8,670 nt of DNA, taken from assembly GCA_043755435.1 (NCBI GenBank), contig JAYUSZ010000322.1:1-8670 (forward strand), written 5' to 3'. The position numbers were made by a program, and so were the translations under genes. Positions 1-5,917 of the stretch are shown here, piece after piece; the first letter of the stretch is position 1, and every line of letters begins with the position of its first letter. Origin of the DNA: JANXSF01 sp043755435 (GTDB taxonomy: Bacteria; Acidobacteriota; Terriglobia; Bryobacterales; Bryobacteraceae). The notes beneath the pieces are model-generated. The model did no database searches, was not told where the DNA came from, and saw only the letters and a program-made list of their open reading frames with translations.

Positions 1-1
1 A

Positions 2-172
2 GGCGAGGATCAGGTTATCGAAAGGGGAGAGCTTTCGCGGTTGATGATGATTTCCTTGCATTCGCTTTGGTTAAAAGGTACTAGCGAGATTTGGCGGGCA
101 GGTGGGTTGCGCCGGATGGGGGGACGGAAGTTGTTGAGGGATGAGGAGTTAGAGGAAAGCAAATTATTTTGA
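2..172 (+). CDS. C-terminal end of an unrecognised protein (5' end outside window)
   Basis: A reading frame is open from the left edge of the window to a TGA at 170-172, giving about 56 residues. It has an amphipathic helix-like stretch (ELSRLMMISLHSLWLKG), a Gly/Arg-rich turn (GGLRRMGGRKLL) and an acidic tail ending in EESKLF. The composition looks more like protein than the other frames here, whose translations are Ser/Asn/Pro-rich or interrupted. I do not recognise a family. It converges on the transposase remnant that follows. It could be the true end of a chromosomal gene or a fragment truncated by mobile DNA. The sequence left of position 1 would decide. Confidence 0.35.
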   Translation, partial: GEDQVIERGELSRLMMISLHSLWLKGTSEIWRAGGLRRMGGRKLLRDEELEESKLF

Positions 173-201
173 TGCTTGGTGAATGATAAAGTTCGCATCA
201 G

Positions 202-528
202 TCAGCAAAGCCGGGCCAGCGACATAGAGATTCGAGGCATGGATGGATCAAGAGTATCTGGCACAACTCCAGAGGGTGTGAATCCTTTTGGCACTCGCCA
301 GGGTATGACTAGAATCGGTAAGAAACGAATCATCACGCCTATCTTGCATTGAGGGCAACGAGCGGCATTTTGAACGATTTGTTCTTTTGTCGTTGGGGGC
401 GGCTTGAGGAGTTCCAACTGTTGGGGAGTTGGTAACGTGGCCCCAGCAACAGTTGGCGGCAAAGAGCAAGATTGCCAGCCCGAACGCGGTTGGAACAAAC
501 CATAGTGACAAATCCGGGTAGAAAGCGC
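202..528 (-). pseudogene. Remnant of IS91-like transposase, C-terminal part
   Basis: The frame on the minus strand is open from a TAG at 529-531 down to a TGA at 202-204. It begins with TRICHYGLFQPRSGW, which resembles the 'RIRHYG-(L/F)-x-P-R' stretch near the end of IS91-family Y1/Y2 transposases. A Pro-rich spacer (LLKPPPTT) and a CPQC motif (CPQCKIGVM) follow, as in the zinc-binding C-terminal tail of these transposases. The catalytic tyrosine domain and the N-terminal zinc finger are absent, because stop codons lie immediately upstream and no continuation is visible in other frames. It is therefore a decayed 3' fragment. The family call rests on remembered motif patterns only. IS91 elements lack terminal inverted repeats, so no ends are expected. 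Confidence 0.45.
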
Positions 529-778
529 CTAGCCGCGATATTACTCCTTGAGGTTTGGTAAGAAGGTGGGCGAAAGCACCCACCCCACCAACGCCAAGTC
601 CAGTGTTTTATGGGACAGCCAATCAGAACTGTCCCTTCACCTTTGCGAGCGATTTTTTCGGTTTTGGTTTAACTGCTTGCTTTTACAATTCTTGTCCAAA
701 CGATCACATTGGGCTTCCTAGACCTTTGGAAAGCAGAATACTTATTTGGGAATCTATGCTGCTTTTGCATCATTTGGC
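529..778. other. Gene-free stretch upstream of the 71-residue membrane protein
   Basis: I see no credible gene here. The longest plus-strand frame (555-782) has Cys/Phe-rich, low-quality content and no ribosome binding site. On the minus strand the first part may include further decayed transposase sequence. The stretch ends in a promoter-like sequence that points right. Confidence 0.4.
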
Positions 779-806
779 TTGACGCACAATCACTTTTCAT
801 TATAAA
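779..806 (+). promoter_or_regulatory. Sigma-70-like promoter
   Basis: A TTGACG hexamer (779-784; one mismatch from TTGACA) is separated by 16 bp from TATAAA (801-806; one mismatch from TATAAT). Transcription would start near 813. That leaves a leader of about 65 nt before the start codon at 879. It is the only strong promoter-like pair I found near this gene, and its direction fits. Confidence 0.55.
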
Positions 807-868
807 GTACTCTCAGGGCAAGCTGTTATGCCGACCGTGCTGCTCCCCCATTGATTGAGGGCACTTAT

Positions 869-875
869 AAGGAGA
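869..875 (+). promoter_or_regulatory. Strong Shine-Dalgarno that fixes the start at 879
   Basis: AAGGAGA lies three bases (ACC) before the ATG at 879. The match to the anti-Shine-Dalgarno is excellent, although the spacing is slightly short. It rules out the in-frame TTG at 855, which has no such site. Confidence 0.65.
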
Positions 876-878
876 ACC

Positions 879-1094
879 ATGAGAGACGACATCCGTTTCC
901 TGAACACTGTCAGGTATACCGCCACCGCTGTTAGCGTCGTGCTGGTGGCCGGAATCTTGACTTTGATGTTCCTGGCCCGTGGGAAAACAGGGGACGACGG
1001 CGACATAGCGGGCGTTGTGGCTCCAGCTTTGTTACTGACGTGCGTTTCGGGCGTTGTGGCGGTCGTTGCGGCTGTCCGTCGGAGGCGCGTGTAG
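879..1094 (+). CDS. Small two-helix membrane protein, 71 aa
   Basis: I do not recognise a family. The protein has a short charged N-terminus (MRDDIRF), a hydrophobic helix at about residues 12-33, a charged loop (ARGKTGDDGD), a second hydrophobic helix at about residues 44-66, and ends in RRRRV. This is a helical hairpin, and the arginine cluster suggests that the C-terminus is cytoplasmic. The start is chosen for the AAGGAGA site just upstream and the promoter-like hexamers at 779-806. Nothing downstream overlaps it, and about 180 bp separate it from the next ORF, so it may be a single-gene transcript. Small hydrophobic proteins of this size include stress peptides and membrane-complex accessory subunits, but the sequence does not choose between them. 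Confidence 0.6.
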   Translation: MRDDIRFLNTVRYTATAVSVVLVAGILTLMFLARGKTGDDGDIAGVVAPALLLTCVSGVVAVVAAVRRRRV

Positions 1095-1122
1095 TAACTT
1101 CGCTCGTTTTTTCGGAGGAGAG

Positions 1123-1137
1123 ACCCCGAGGCGGGGT
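1123..1137. terminator. Short GC hairpin after the small membrane gene (weak terminator candidate)
   Basis: ACCCCG and CGGGGT form a perfect 6-bp stem with a 3-nt loop, 29 bp after the stop at 1094. No run of T follows on either strand; a T6 run lies before the stem at 1107-1112. An intrinsic terminator is therefore doubtful, and the hairpin could simply stall polymerase or be incidental. Confidence 0.25.
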
Positions 1138-1273
1138 TGCACTGGTTGGGGTTAACTCGCCAGAGACGAAGTAATCAATTCCCAGATGTGGATTTGAATA
1201 CACCGATCGTGCCCGACCGACAGACGATATTGGAAACAACGGAATTTGGAGTTTCTCTGTGCGGGTGGACGCC

Positions 1274-1372
1274 ATGAAGGACCTTTACAACGCCGTTGAG
1301 GATCACCACGCGGCTCAGATCGCAAGAATCGTCAAGACACAGCAGCCCGCTTTGTGTAAAGTGAATGCATGA
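1274..1372 (+). CDS. Possible small ORF, 32 aa, coupled to the next gene
   Basis: An ATG follows GGGTGG at a 5-nt spacing and opens 32 codons (MKDLYNAVEDHHAAQI... ending KVNA). The TGA shares an ATGA with the start of the following membrane-protein gene. Composition is soluble and helical, with no hydrophobic segment. The frame stays open upstream to a TAA at 1172, so this could also be the tail of a decayed longer gene. No family is recognised. The overlap at its stop is the main reason to list it, and it may be chance. Confidence 0.3.
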   Translation: MKDLYNAVEDHHAAQIARIVKTQQPALCKVNA

Positions 1373-1746
1373 AAATCAATTGGGGACGGGCTTGCGCGGG
1401 GGCCTTGATCGCCGAAATCACGCAAATCGCCGCAGCCTTTGGATGGGTCGCTATCTACAGCTACCTCATCAATCCCGGGCAGCCGTTGGCAACGTACCAG
1501 GCATACGCTCAAGAATCGGGTCCGTGGGTTTCCGTCCTCGCCGGCGCGCCCATTTTCTACGCTGCCAGCCGCTGGATCGCGAGATCGCGGCCCAGCGCCC
1601 TTGCACTGTTCGGCGTATTTTTTGTGATCGATGGGGCGCTGCTGGTCGGCATGACGGAAAGTTGGACCGTGGCTCCCTTTGTCATGATCGGACTCAGTTA
1701 TGTCACTAAACTGTGTGCATGCGCAGTCGGTGGAAGCCACGGATGA
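1369..1746 (+). CDS. Integral membrane protein, 125 aa, four predicted helices
   Basis: Hydrophobic segments lie at about residues 8-33, 52-70, 76-95 and 100-120. They are separated by short loops with Arg residues (SRWIARSRP) on what is likely the cytoplasmic side. No signal peptide or catalytic motif is visible, and I cannot name the family. The start ATG overlaps the stop of the preceding short ORF (ATGA), and its own TGA overlaps the ATG of the AraC-type regulator in the same way. Translational coupling is therefore likely. Pairing of a small membrane protein with an AraC-GyrI regulator suggests a module that responds to a small hydrophobic compound, but that is inference. Base composition here and in the regulator is visibly more GC-rich than in the cassette at 3356-5532. 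Confidence 0.65.
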   Translation: MKINWGRACAGALIAEITQIAAAFGWVAIYSYLINPGQPLATYQAYAQESGPWVSVLAGAPIFYAASRWIARSRPSALALFGVFFVIDGALLVGMTESWTVAPFVMIGLSYVTKLCACAVGGSHG

Positions 1747-2622
1747 ATCCTGCGCTTCTCGTCCACATTCAGGCGCATCTCGACGAGGATCTGAGCCTTG
1801 AGGTGCTGAGCGGGAAGGCATTGCTTTCGCCCGCCCACTTCCAACGCACCTTCCAGGCAGTGGTTGGCGAGACACCCAGGAACTACGTTGCGCGGCTCCG
1901 GCTGGAGCGGGCCGCGTTCCGGCTTTTGATCCATGACACGACGCTGCTAAACATCGCCCTCGATTGTGGTTTCCGGAATCATGAAACGTTCAGCCGCGCC
2001 TTTCGTCGCCGCTTTTGCATGCCGCCCAGCAGGTACCGCGCCTGGGTGCGCACGCAGGCGCAGCCGCGCCAAGAAACCGCGGCCGAACAGCCGGATGATG
2101 CGTACTCCATTTCCGGAACGAAGATTCGGCGGCTGAATCAGGCGCATCTAGCTTTCATTCGTCATGTCGGTCCATATGAAGCGGTGCCCGAGACTTTGTT
2201 CGACACGCTCGAAGAGTGGGCCACTAAACCAAGGTCTTGTTGGACCGCGCATCTGGATGGGTATCGGCCATGATGCCCCAAGTACGACCCGCCCGGAGCA
2301 CCTGCGATTTGACGCGGCGGTAGTCGTTCCAGAAGCCTTCACTCCAAGAGACCCTATAGGGCACCAAATGTTCGCGGGCGGGGAATTTGCCGTGACGACG
2401 CATGCCGGGCCTTTCGTCACGTTGCCCGCAGCATACGCGGCGATCTTCCCGCGCGTTACTCAATTGCCGAAGCACCAACTGATCGGCTTGCCAGCAGTGG
2501 AAATCTATCAGGCGGTGCGCGTGAATTCCCGCCTGCAGTTGAATGTGACCGACATCTGTCTGCCTGTGGTCAGGTCCGCTTCAGGACATTCTCTTCGACT
2601 TCCCCCGCGCCAAGAATCATGA
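1743..2622 (+). pseudogene. AraC-type regulator with GyrI-like effector domain, broken by a frameshift
   Basis: From the ATG at 1743 the first ~105 residues form the double helix-turn-helix of AraC/XylS regulators: LSPAHFQRTFQAVVGETP, then YVARLRLERAA, then IALDCGFRNHETFSRAFRR and PPSRYR. A glycine usual before that last motif is Cys here (RRFCMPPSRYR). After a linker comes a GyrI-like small-molecule domain (IRRLNQAHLAFIRHVGPYEAVPE). At 2229-2230 one extra C (act aaa cca agg) throws the frame to a stop at 2271-2273. The +1 frame resumes exactly in register (QGLVGPRIWMGIGHDAP... FAVTTHAGPFVTLPAAY... LNVTDICLPV) and ends at 2622. The missing part is otherwise complete, so this is a recent mutation or a read error rather than old decay. 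The gene is coupled to the upstream membrane gene by ATGA. Family members bind DNA and respond to small amphipathic ligands. Confidence 0.75.
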
Positions 2623-3070
2623 CGGCGATCAGGAAAGCCGATGCGGACCCGGCAACCGTTAAAAATTAGCGGCCGGTCGCGCAGTGGCAGATTTCGGGAC
2701 CGAAACCAGTTGCGCTGGCCCCGGTTTGTTGACGTTCAGAATGTGCGGCGTCGCCGCGTCAGCTAGTTTTCCTGATTGTGGATTTGGGGACAACACGTCA
2801 GCGCAAGTTGGTAGGCAAATGACTACACCGTTTGGAACGTTCTCTATCCCGTTCGATTGCGTAGTTTTCGGGATTTCTCGTAAAACTGCACTAGGTTTTT
2901 CATGCCCTGCTTGCGCGGGAACGGTAGCAGGTAGGGGCCGGGAAATAGCGCTGTCAAACCCTAGGAGAAGGATATGGCAGTCGCGGCGAGTTAGGGACAA
3001 AGGCGCGAATAAAAAATCAGCCGCCATCCCCAAGTTTGGTAGGAGCGTGATTGCGGAACACTTCGGATTA
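2623..3070. other. Stretch without a recognisable gene
   Basis: Open frames exist on both strands (plus 2684 onward; minus 2659-3033, 124 codons), but neither looks convincing. The minus frame starts with TTG without a ribosome binding site and uses many rare-looking codons (CTA, ATA, CGA). The plus frame is Cys/Ser/Phe-rich and runs on into the antisense of the ridA fragment. A short AGGAGAAGGAT-ATG at 2963-2976 opens only six codons. The right border at 3070/3071 is sharp, because the ridA-derived repeat starts there. Confidence 0.4.
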
Positions 3071-3221
3071 CATTACGGCTTAAAAGCGATGCAGTCAATC
3101 TCAATCTTCATCTGCTTATTGGCGAACTTCGCTTCCACGGTTGTGCGTGCTGGTTTAGCTGCGCCGAAGAACTCAGCACAAACAGCATTCATGGCAGAAA
3201 AATCGTCGCCATCGCGCAGGA
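3071..3221 (-). pseudogene. ridA: Detached 3' end of ridA
   Basis: On the minus strand this encodes the last 48 residues of a RidA protein plus its stop, in one uninterrupted frame. Compared with the intact copy at 5532-5912 it differs at three residues: Ala85 to Ser, Tyr92 to Cys and Val117 to Ile. The remaining nucleotide differences are silent. The catalytic-region Arg103 and Glu118 are included, but the first 78 codons are missing and the sequence upstream (3222 on) is unrelated. No start codon or promoter serves it, so it is not expected to make RidA. The bias towards silent changes suggests that the copy diverged while part of a working gene, for example in a relative, before arriving here. 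That last point is inference. Confidence 0.85.
3071..3221. repeat. Direct repeat, left copy (ridA 3' end)
   Basis: Aligns without gaps to 5530-5680 with 140 of 151 positions identical by hand count. The repeat begins with CATTACGG and ends with CGCGCAGGA. Both borders are abrupt: TTACATTACGG here against GATCATTACGG in the right copy, and GGATGG against GGAACA at the other end. Confidence 0.9.
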
Positions 3222-3349
3222 TGGTTACGGCGGGAAAGGATTGGGAAGTGCTAAGGGTTAACGATTTGGATGAGGAGTGCTATGCGACTCCGGCGATTGT
3301 TGATGGCGATTTGGATGTGAGGGCAGGACGGAATTTGTACCGGTTTAAG
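3222..3349 (+). pseudogene. Fragment of a PQQ/BamB-like beta-propeller protein
   Basis: Directly after the ridA fragment the plus strand reads VTAGKDWEVLRVNDL, DEECYATPAIVDGDLDV, RAGRNLYRF. This matches the last blade of PQQ-enzyme-like/BamB-like beta-propellers, which repeat a pattern 'G..(F/W)EVL..N.L.EE.YATPAI.DG.LYVR....LYRF'. One consensus Tyr is Asp here (GDLDV), a single-base change. There is no start and no clear stop of its own, and the frame runs into the antisense of the ParA-like gene. Such propeller proteins are usually exported and abundant in Planctomycetota, Verrucomicrobiota and Acidobacteriota. The call rests on the pattern alone and covers only about 40 residues. Confidence 0.5.
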
Positions 3350-3355
3350 AGGTTG

Positions 3356-4351
3356 CTAGGGGAGCTTCAATTGTGTGCGTTCTGCAATTCGAATAGCAAG
3401 CCTTTTGAAATCCTGATAACAATCTTTGACGGCTTCAATATGAGCACCAATGGCCCCATCAGCGGGTCTCAAGAAGAACATTGGCTTCCTGCTTTCCATC
3501 GCAAGTGGCATAAGGCTGCGGTAGTGCTTTAAGGTTGCCAGACAATATGTATCTGAATTGACGTCCTGCGGCTCCGGCAAATCCTGGCCATCATTCAGAA
3601 CCGATGTGTGGAATTCAGTGGGAATTTTCCCCATCCAACGAAGATGGGCCTTCACAGGCCTGTCGGAACGGATTGCGTGCTGCATCACGACATAACCTGT
3701 GGGATGCATCCGGCCGGAAGGCAGAGGCAGCTCAACTTCCGGACTCTTCTTCTTCAATTCCTCCCAAGCTTGTCGCCACTCGCCTAGTTTTGGCCCAAGA
3801 TTTCTGAGTCCCTGTAGTGAGAAAAGATCAGATGCCAATGGGATAACCACATAGTCTGCGCCTATGAGTGCAGAACGGTTGATCGCTCCAAGATTTGGCC
3901 CAACGTCGATAAGAACAACATCGGCGGCCTGACGAGTGGCCGCCAGTAGTGCTGCCCTATAAAGCGCAGTCATCACACGGAAAGCAGCCTCATCTCTGTT
4001 GTGGCACTTTGGCCAAGCCTCAGAGAGCTTGTCCTCGAAACCTGAAAGCTCAAGATCACCAGCAATCAAACCAAGGTTCTTTGAAACTACTTCTACATGT
4101 GGCGGTTGAATGTCGCCTAAACCACGAATGATCGGATCAATTACGGCCTTAATAGTCAGTGGGTGTTTTCCTTCAGGCCACAATTCCTCTAAACGATCCT
4201 CGTTGAGGAACATGCTGGTAAGATTCGCCTGAGGGTCGTAATCAGCGGCAACTACGCGCAGTCCCAATTCCCGGAACATCCATGCAAGATGATAGACAAG
4301 CGTCGTGGTCCCCCCGCCTCCCCTGCAATTGAAAAACGCAATCGTGATCAT
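3356..4351 (-). CDS. ParA-like (AAA_31) ATPase with a degenerate P-loop, 331 aa
   Basis: The protein belongs to the ParA/MinD-type P-loop family by its fold motifs: an N-terminal nucleotide loop (ITIAFFNCRGGGGTTTLVYH, residues 2-21), Walker A' DYDPQANLT (37-45) and Walker B VVLIDVGPNLG (145-155), followed by YVVIPLASDLFSLQGLRNLG. The usual loop is KGG(V)GK(T/S)T. Here Arg10 replaces the signature lysine and Thr15 replaces the P-loop lysine, so ATP hydrolysis may be lost or altered. The C-terminal half (residues 190-331) is specific to this subgroup. The start is the ATG at 4349-4351, whose ATGA contains the stop of the AlbA_2 gene; an in-frame TTG at 4363 is less likely. No ParB partner or centromere-like repeats are visible. 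Pairing with an AlbA_2/GHKL protein suggests an accessory defence or maintenance module rather than chromosome partition (inference). Confidence 0.8.
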   Translation of the reverse strand: MITIAFFNCRGGGGTTTLVYHLAWMFRELGLRVVAADYDPQANLTSMFLNEDRLEELWPEGKHPLTIKAVIDPIIRGLGDIQPPHVEVVSKNLGLIAGDLELSGFEDKLSEAWPKCHNRDEAAFRVMTALYRAALLAATRQAADVVLIDVGPNLGAINRSALIGADYVVIPLASDLFSLQGLRNLGPKLGEWRQAWEELKKKSPEVELPLPSGRMHPTGYVVMQHAIRSDRPVKAHLRWMGKIPTEFHTSVLNDGQDLPEPQDVNSDTYCLATLKHYRSLMPLAMESRKPMFFLRPADGAIGAHIEAVKDCYQDFKRLAIRIAERTQLKLP

Positions 4352-5532
4352 GACTTTGCCCAAACGGTTACGCGGACATAATTGTTGTCAAAATCAAAGC
4401 TTGCTGGGGGATTTCCGTTCTTCATTAGCGCATCTTGCGCGCGAGCGACGCCTCGGCCAAACTTATTTACGAATCCTAGATTCTTCATTGCTTCTGCAAG
4501 AACTGGATTGCGATAACTGTTCTGGTTTGGAAAATTCTCCTTCGATGCCTCACCGTAAAGTCCACCTGGACTTTGGATTTCGATGCGATCAGAAAACCAA
4601 TAGAATCGAATTGGTGCAGTGGAATCATACGAACGATGCAGCACTGCATTGGAAAATAGCTCACGAAGAGCGATTTCAGGATAGGTCCATTCCAGCCGCT
4701 CGCGCATGAGAGACTCACGCTCAGGGTGCTGTTCAATTTGCAGCCTGGTCAAAGTCTCAAGCTCACGCAGTGACGATGCCAGATCTCCAGAAACGGTCCG
4801 TTCCGAAAACACCTCATCGCTAAGTGTGTTGCCGTCCAGCCTTAAGAATTGAATGTAGGCACCAGGGATCCAAACTAATGGGTTCTTGCCAAACAATAGT
4901 ATTCCAGCATTGGTGGAGCAATCATTCTTCAAATCGAAAAAACGCAGCGAAGCCAATTGCTGCTTGGTATCGCGGTGGTTTTCCCGGATCACTTCTTCAT
5001 TAACGGCAAAGCTCAAGTAACTGTTCTGAAATTGGTTCACCGCTAAATCTTGAATGGTGGCATCCAGGCAAGGTTGCGCATCGAATGTGGAAGCGTGTGA
5101 AACACGACGCTCCGTTAAGGTCCGCTCTTCCTGTTCGCTGGCTGAGGCGCGGCGTGGACCAACTCGAATCCATACGCGGCCTTTGTAACGAACTGGCGGA
5201 AGTTTGGAGGGGAACACTTCCACAACTGCAACTTCACCTTCCAGAAAAACAAACTTCGCAACATTGATTAAAGGGAGAGGTTGGATGTTTCCGTCAGAAC
5301 GCAATCCACCTAAACTAGTCAAAAGCTCATCGGAAACATTCAAACCGACAAAGTTTCTATTATCATCCACACCAATAATCAAATAGCCGGGAAGTTGATG
5401 TCCAGGCAGATCGTTTGCAAATGCGGTGACAGCCTCGGACAATTTGTCGGTGTTCTTGCTCGATTCTTTGCATTCCACCCGATCTGATTCAAGATCCGAT
5501 AACAGCTCCAACAATTGGTCTTGTGTGATCAT
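4348..5532 (-). CDS. AlbA_2 (Schlafen-like) / GHKL ATP-binding protein, 394 aa
   Basis: Residues ~12-135 form an AlbA_2 (AAA_4/Schlafen-like) domain: ESDRVECKES near the start, YLIIGVDDN with FVGLNVS, and WIRVGPRRASASEQE at the end. Residues ~285-365 form a GHKL-type HATPase_c_4 domain with ALRELFSNAVLHRSY (N-box), a SPGGL motif at 321-325 and RNPVLAEAMKNLGFVNKFGRG. Proteins of this build are often labelled putative regulators or 'RecG-related', and relatives occur in phage-defence loci. The biochemical activity of this subgroup is unsettled. The ATG overlaps the ridA stop by one base (TAATG) and no Shine-Dalgarno precedes it, so translation probably depends on ribosomes finishing ridA. Its stop overlaps the ParA-like start by ATGA. 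The two genes are therefore likely made together. Confidence 0.85.
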   Translation of the reverse strand: MITQDQLLELLSDLESDRVECKESSKNTDKLSEAVTAFANDLPGHQLPGYLIIGVDDNRNFVGLNVSDELLTSLGGLRSDGNIQPLPLINVAKFVFLEGEVAVVEVFPSKLPPVRYKGRVWIRVGPRRASASEQEERTLTERRVSHASTFDAQPCLDATIQDLAVNQFQNSYLSFAVNEEVIRENHRDTKQQLASLRFFDLKNDCSTNAGILLFGKNPLVWIPGAYIQFLRLDGNTLSDEVFSERTVSGDLASSLRELETLTRLQIEQHPERESLMRERLEWTYPEIALRELFSNAVLHRSYDSTAPIRFYWFSDRIEIQSPGGLYGEASKENFPNQNSYRNPVLAEAMKNLGFVNKFGRGVARAQDALMKNGNPPASFDFDNNYVRVTVWAKS

Positions 5533-5680
5533 TACGGTTTAAAAGCGATGCAATCGATCTCCACTTTCATCTGCTTATTGGCGAACTTCGCTTCCACGGT
5601 TGTGCGTGCTGGTTTGGCTGCGCCGAAGAACTCCGCGTAAACAGCATTCATGGCAGCAAAATCGTCGCCATCGCGCAGGA
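5530..5680. repeat. Direct repeat, right copy (within intact ridA)
   Basis: Second copy of the 151-bp repeat, forming the 3' end of the intact ridA (codons 79 to stop) plus the ATG triplet of the AlbA_2 gene. Together with the left copy it encloses 2308 bp (3222-5529) holding the propeller fragment, the ParA-like gene and the AlbA_2 gene. Confidence 0.9.
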
Positions 5681-5912
5681 ACACGGAAACCTTCACCACA
5701 TCAGATAAGCTTGCGCCAGTGCCTTCCAACAAGCCTTTAATGTTGTTTAACACTAGCCGGGTTTCATGCTCAATGGTGCCGTAGGACATCTGATCCGTCG
5801 CTGGATCAATGGGCGTTTGCCCCGAAACAAACAAGAAACCGCCCGCGCGGACTACATGGCTGTAGGGTCCGCGCGGTGAAACGTATCCTTCTGGAATCAA
5901 TCGTTCAATCAT
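5532..5912 (-). CDS. ridA: RidA family enamine/imine deaminase, 126 aa
   Basis: RidA (YjgF/YER057c/UK114) hydrolyses reactive enamine/imine products of PLP enzymes such as threonine dehydratase, releasing ammonia and the keto acid. The protein is a cytoplasmic homotrimer. Length is typical. Visible hallmarks are GPYSH (15-19), VSGQTPIDP (29-37), a helix with NNIKGLLEGTGASLSDVVK, VFLRD, MNAVYAEFF, PARTTVEA with Arg103 at the position of the catalytic arginine, and VEIDCIA with Glu118 matching the conserved glutamate. The protein therefore belongs to the active RidA subgroup. The ATG at 5910-5912 is preceded by AAGGA inside the end of the NYN gene, whose stop lies 5 bp upstream. Its last 48 codons are duplicated at 3071-3221. 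The gene keeps a perfect frame through the repeat. Confidence 0.93.
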   Translation of the reverse strand: MIERLIPEGYVSPRGPYSHVVRAGGFLFVSGQTPIDPATDQMSYGTIEHETRLVLNNIKGLLEGTGASLSDVVKVSVFLRDGDDFAAMNAVYAEFFGAAKPARTTVEAKFANKQMKVEIDCIAFKP

Positions 5913-5917
5913 GAAGG

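Noticed and set aside
414..424. CCAACTGTTGG palindrome
   Set aside because: Short, single, and inside the transposase remnant. No partner copies or promoter geometry support an operator.
1315..1875. Minus-strand frame of 186 codons
   Set aside because: Antisense to the membrane protein and AraC genes in GC-rich DNA. Its composition shows no protein-like pattern.
2952..2957. TTGACA on the minus strand as a promoter for the minus frame below it
   Set aside because: No acceptable -10 hexamer at 16-18 bp and no convincing gene downstream.
2963..2994. Strong Shine-Dalgarno-like AGGAGAAGGAT before an ATG
   Set aside because: The ATG opens only six codons before a TAG. No longer frame uses it.
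2659..3033. Minus-strand frame of 124 codons
   Set aside because: TTG start without a ribosome binding site, many rare-looking codons, and no recognisable motif. Listed as spacer instead.
2684..3532. Long plus-strand frame of 282 codons
   Set aside because: It is a composite: uncharacterised spacer, antisense of the ridA fragment, the propeller fragment and antisense of the ParA-like gene. Only the 3222-3349 part resembles a protein.
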